In this document: positions 4,683 through 7,286 of the stretch, piece after piece
Layout: each line of letters begins with the position of its first letter
Numbering within the stretch: position 1 is the stretch's first letter
NCBI GenBank assembly: GCA_041485845.1
Contig: JBGPKH010000468.1
Location: forward strand, 1-7,286
Direction of reading: 5' to 3'
Origin: OMOG01 sp041485845
GTDB taxonomy: Bacteria > Acidobacteriota > Terriglobia > Bryobacterales > Bryobacteraceae
Length of the DNA stretch: 7,286 nt
Made by a program: the position numbers and the translations under genes
The notes under the pieces: generated by a model
The model's input: only the letters and a program-made list of their open reading frames with translations
Told to the model about the DNA's origin: nothing
The model's database searches: none

Positions 4683-7127
4683 TTAAGTTCTCCCCTCATG
4701 CAGCAGGCGGTATAACTGCGCACCGTACTTCTCCACGGTGCTGATTCCGATTCCCGGGATGGCGAGCAACTCCGCCGCCGTCGCCGGGCGCTTGGCCGCT
4801 ATGGCCTTCAATGCCTGGTCGCTGAAGATGCGGAATGCCGGAACGTTGAGCCGTTTGGCCTCCGCCAGGCGCCACGCCTTCAGCGTTGCCTCGAGACTGC
4901 CGGCAGCGCCACCGCCCGTGGCCCTCTCCGAGCGCCAGGACTCAAAGTCGCGTGGAGGCGCCGCTCCCTCACGGTCGCGGCTCCGATCGGAGCCGCGCGC
5001 GTCAGCAAGCGGTATGGTCTGCTGCGGCCCGGTGCGCGCCCCGGCAAGCGCGGGCTCGCCGGCCTTCCCGGCGCTCTTAGCCTTTCCGGCCCGCCGCGGC
5101 TTCTCACGTGCCGCCTTCTTGCGGCGCTTGCGCCGTAGTGGAGTCCGCTCCACCGCAGCCTTGATCCGGAGTTCGGGCGTTCCCTCCGAGTCCACTTCCG
5201 CGGCGGCGGGCGTGAGGCTCACCTTGCGGTACGGGATGGTTCGTCCGTTCTTCTCGAATACGGCGTCGGTCAGCCGCGCCAGTCCGGCGCGCGCCATGGC
5301 CCCGAGCACTTGCTCGAACTCGTCGCGGCTCAGGGCGCTGTCAGGATACAGTTCGGCATGCAGCTTGCCGGTGGTATTCGTTCCGGTCTTTCGCAGCGCC
5401 GCCACCACACGGTGCACCGCGGCACGCTCCGCGCCGGTCGCCGGACGGAAGGTCTGTCCGGCGCACGAGGACGGCGCGCAGAAGTCGCAGATGCCGCACG
5501 GCGTCTGGCTGTCGGCGAGGTCGCCGAAGTGGCGCACCAGCGCGGCCATGCGGCACTGGTTGCCGCTGGTGTAACGGAACATGAGGTCGAGCTGCCGCTG
5601 CTTCTGCTCGGCTTGGGCGATATACGATTCGCGCCACTGGTCGTGGCCGCGGGTCACGTTCTCGGCGTAATCCACCACCGCGCCGCCGTGGATCCAGAGC
5701 TTCTCCAGCACCCTGTCGAAGGTGTCTTCATCCTCTCGCAGCCGCCGTTGGAGCGCCTCCTTGGCCTGAGGCTCGGCCCGGAGCAGCGCAAACAGGCTCT
5801 CGAGTACGCTCACGTCCGGGTAGTCCCGCTCGAAGAAGAAGTCGTGCGTGCGGAGGTCGGCGTAGGAGTGCATCAGGATCGTGCGGCTGGGCTGCCCGTC
5901 GCGCCCCGCGCGCCCGATCTCCTGGTAGTAGGCTTCCAGGCTGCCGGGCAAGGCCGTGTGGATCACGGTGCGGACGTCCGGCTTATCCACGCCCATGCCG
6001 AACGCGATGGTGGCGACCATGACCTCGATGCGACCGTCCAGGAACTGCTCCTGGACTCGCTTGCGATGCTCCTTGTCCAGCCCCGCGTGGTAGGCATCGC
6101 AAGGGAAGTGTTCGTTCAGCGCGCGGGCCAGCTTGGAACACTGGGCGCGCGTCGGCACGTACACGATGGCGGGACGCCGAGCGGGCTCGAGCAGGAGGTC
6201 CGTAGTGAGATCGAACCGGCTCGAGGGTGGCGCCTCCACTACCTCGATCGCCAGGTTGTGGCGGCGGAATCCATGGATGAAGCGCGATGCCTGCTCGAGC
6301 CCCAACTGCTCCGCGATGTCGTCCTGCACCAGCGGCGTGGCGGTCGCCGTGAGCGCGATCACGGGAGCCGGCCGCCAGGTGGGCACGTACTGCCCCAGCA
6401 TGCGGTAATCGGGGCGGAAATCGTGGCCCCATTGCGAGATGCAGTGGGCCTCGTCGATGGCGATCAGGTTGGGTTTGCGCTTGGCCAGCATCTCGGGAAA
6501 GCCGGCCACGCGCAGGCGCTCCGGCGCGATGAACAGGAACTGCAACTGGCCGTTGAGATAGTCGATGCAGGCCTGGCGCGAGGCGGCGCGGTCGCGGCCC
6601 GAATGGATGCGCGCCACGGCGAAGCCGCGTTCCTGGAGCTTGGCCACCTGATCTTCCATGAGCGCGATCAGCGGGCTGATGACCAGCGTGGCGCCGCCGC
6701 GCGCGACGCCCGGCAACTGGTAACAGAGCGACTTGCCGGAGCCCGTCGGCATGACGAGCAGGACGTCGCGGCCTTCGATTACGGCGCGGCACACCGCCTC
6801 CTGGTTGGCGCGGAACGAGGAAAAGCCGAACGCGCGTTGGAGGATCTCGTGGGGCGGACCCGCCGGTCCGCGGCCGACCCCCTGATCGGCCTTTTCGGGC
6901 ACCGAGCGGTGACCACCCGCGGCCCCGTACTCACCGGCTGCCGGCGGACCGGCCGTATCGCCGTCCGCTGCGGACCGCCCTGCCGCCGAGCGGTCTCCAC
7001 CCCCGGCTCGGTACTCACCGTCCGCGGCGGAGCGCCCTGCCGCGGAGCGGTTGCCACTCGCAGCTCCGTACTCAGCGGCTGCCGGCGGACCGGCCGTATC
7101 GCCGTCCGCTGCGGACCGACGTGTCAC
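4683..7127 (-). CDS. recQ: ATP-dependent DNA helicase RecQ with repetitive N-terminal extension (start uncertain)
   Basis: This is a 3'-5' superfamily 2 DNA helicase of recombination and replication repair. Numbering is from the GTG at 7127 (814 residues). The helicase core has motif 0 FGFSSFRANQ (100-109), Walker A MPTGSGKS (126-133), DEAH (225-228), the RecQ aromatic loop SQWGHDFRPDY (231-241), ALTATA (258-263), AFGMGVDKPDVR (375-386) and QEIGRAGRDG (402-411). Zinc ligands are Cys525, 544, 547 and 550. A winged-helix region (about 565-640), a basic Ala/Lys/Arg-rich linker (about 655-740) and an HRDC domain (about 745-810) follow. Homologous sequence starts near residue 91; E. coli RecQ has 609 residues. 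The first 75 residues are tandem repeats and the frame stays open to the window edge at 7286. Possible starts are GTG 6902 (739 aa), GTG 7127 (GGTGGAG 8 nt upstream), or one outside the window. The linker contains a repeat-encoded RGSDRSRD (711-718). Function is certain; the start is not. Confidence 0.93.
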   Translation of the reverse strand: MTRRSAADGDTAGPPAAAEYGAASGNRSAAGRSAADGEYRAGGGDRSAAGRSAADGDTAGPPAAGEYGAAGGHRSVPEKADQGVGRGPAGPPHEILQRAFGFSSFRANQEAVCRAVIEGRDVLLVMPTGSGKSLCYQLPGVARGGATLVISPLIALMEDQVAKLQERGFAVARIHSGRDRAASRQACIDYLNGQLQFLFIAPERLRVAGFPEMLAKRKPNLIAIDEAHCISQWGHDFRPDYRMLGQYVPTWRPAPVIALTATATPLVQDDIAEQLGLEQASRFIHGFRRHNLAIEVVEAPPSSRFDLTTDLLLEPARRPAIVYVPTRAQCSKLARALNEHFPCDAYHAGLDKEHRKRVQEQFLDGRIEVMVATIAFGMGVDKPDVRTVIHTALPGSLEAYYQEIGRAGRDGQPSRTILMHSYADLRTHDFFFERDYPDVSVLESLFALLRAEPQAKEALQRRLREDEDTFDRVLEKLWIHGGAVVDYAENVTRGHDQWRESYIAQAEQKQRQLDLMFRYTSGNQCRMAALVRHFGDLADSQTPCGICDFCAPSSCAGQTFRPATGAERAAVHRVVAALRKTGTNTTGKLHAELYPDSALSRDEFEQVLGAMARAGLARLTDAVFEKNGRTIPYRKVSLTPAAAEVDSEGTPELRIKAAVERTPLRRKRRKKAAREKPRRAGKAKSAGKAGEPALAGARTGPQQTIPLADARGSDRSRDREGAAPPRDFESWRSERATGGGAAGSLEATLKAWRLAEAKRLNVPAFRIFSDQALKAIAAKRPATAAELLAIPGIGISTVEKYGAQLYRLLHEGRT
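4961..4997. repeat. REP-like palindrome embedded in the recQ coding frame
   Basis: Positions 4976-4997 are a perfect 22-bp palindrome (CGCGGCTCCGA and its reverse complement). The adjoining CCGCTCCCT...CGGTCGCGGCTC (4961-4983) matches arms of the intergenic element at 4610-4628 and 4644-4665 with a short indel. Read on the minus strand it encodes part of ADARGSDRSRDREGA, RecQ residues about 708-722, in the low-complexity linker between the winged-helix and HRDC domains. The reading frame is kept. I associate this peptide from memory with repeat-derived segments in Acidobacteriota proteins. Confidence 0.7.
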
Positions 7128-7286
7128 CGAGCGGTCTCCACCCCCGGCTCGGTACTCGCCGTCCGCGGCGGAGCGCCCTGCCGCGGCGCGGTTGCCACTC
7201 GAGGCCCCGTACTCGCCGGCTGCCGGCTTGGCCGTATCGCCGTCCGCGGCCGACCGCCCCGCGGCGGGGCCGCCACCCGCAGTCCA
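6903..7286. repeat. 141-bp in-frame tandem repeat at the 5' end of recQ
   Basis: The sequence repeats with an exact 141-bp period: CTGCCGGC recurs at 6938, 7079 and 7220. Each period is an 84-bp plus a 57-bp module, and both encode a start like AAGRSAADG (minus strand). The 84-bp modules are 6903-6986 and 7044-7127, with a copy carrying a 3-nt deletion at 7185-7265. The 57-bp modules are 6987-7043 and 7128-7184; these two differ at one base (7017/7158), a synonymous GGT/GGC change. The array runs off the window at 7286. All modules are multiples of three and no stop interrupts the recQ frame. Each 84-bp module also holds a GTCCGC-T-GCGGAC hairpin (6963-6975, 7104-7116). Confidence 0.85.

Noticed and set aside
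4491..4723. Overlapping 72-74 codon frames on both strands of the 4474-4682 gap
   Set aside because: They read through the palindromic element. Frames on both strands of a palindrome are expected by symmetry, and neither resembles a protein I know.
6903..7286. Possible CRISPR array or integron-like repeats
   Set aside because: The modules are contiguous 84/57-bp units without unique spacers, and they share sequence with each other. This is a tandem repeat in a reading frame.
1..7286. tRNA, rRNA, riboswitch, transposase or defence genes
   Set aside because: I looked on both strands and found no cloverleaf, conserved riboswitch core, DDE/HUH transposase motif or defence-associated domain. RecQ is a standard repair helicase with no defence partners in view.

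Overview
This GC-rich window (C- or G-ending codons dominate every gene) looks like a chromosomal segment of a soil-type bacterium, most plausibly an Acidobacteriota member of the Solibacter/Bryobacter kind. That placement is an inference. It rests on composition and on short dispersed hairpin repeats that I associate from memory with that phylum: the CGCGGCTC/GAGCCGCG family, one copy of which encodes RGSDRSRD inside a gene, and the GTGGGxCxGxCG hairpins. No rRNA or other taxonomic marker is present.

Layout. Positions 1-158 are an extremely C-rich leader with a 21-bp tandem repeat. Two plus-strand genes follow, 7 nt apart: a nitrilase-family carbon-nitrogen hydrolase (182-1054) and 1-deoxy-D-xylulose-5-phosphate synthase, dxs (1062-2969). 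Both starts carry the same GAGAAACT word at identical spacing, so they probably form a translationally coupled pair. Positions 2970-3093 separate convergent genes and hold three related hairpins. On the minus strand lie a class I flavin disulfide oxidoreductase of the mercuric-reductase-like type (3094-4473) and a RecQ helicase (4683-7127 as annotated). The 209-bp gap between those two holds a REP-like palindromic element.

Function. dxs commits pyruvate and glyceraldehyde-3-phosphate to the MEP isoprenoid pathway. The nitrilase has no obvious biochemical link to it. The oxidoreductase probably does NAD(P)H-dependent redox or detoxification work, and RecQ is DNA repair. The four genes do not form one recognisable pathway.

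I find no CRISPR array, defence island, transposase, phage gene or RNA gene, and no clearly new multi-gene system. The most unusual content is repeat biology. The reading frame of recQ runs upstream, stop-free to the window edge, through an in-frame 141-bp (47-codon) tandem repeat encoding an Ala/Gly/Asp/Arg-rich N-terminal extension. A perfect 22-bp palindrome of a REP-like family sits in frame in the linker before the HRDC domain, and a related copy lies just downstream of the gene.
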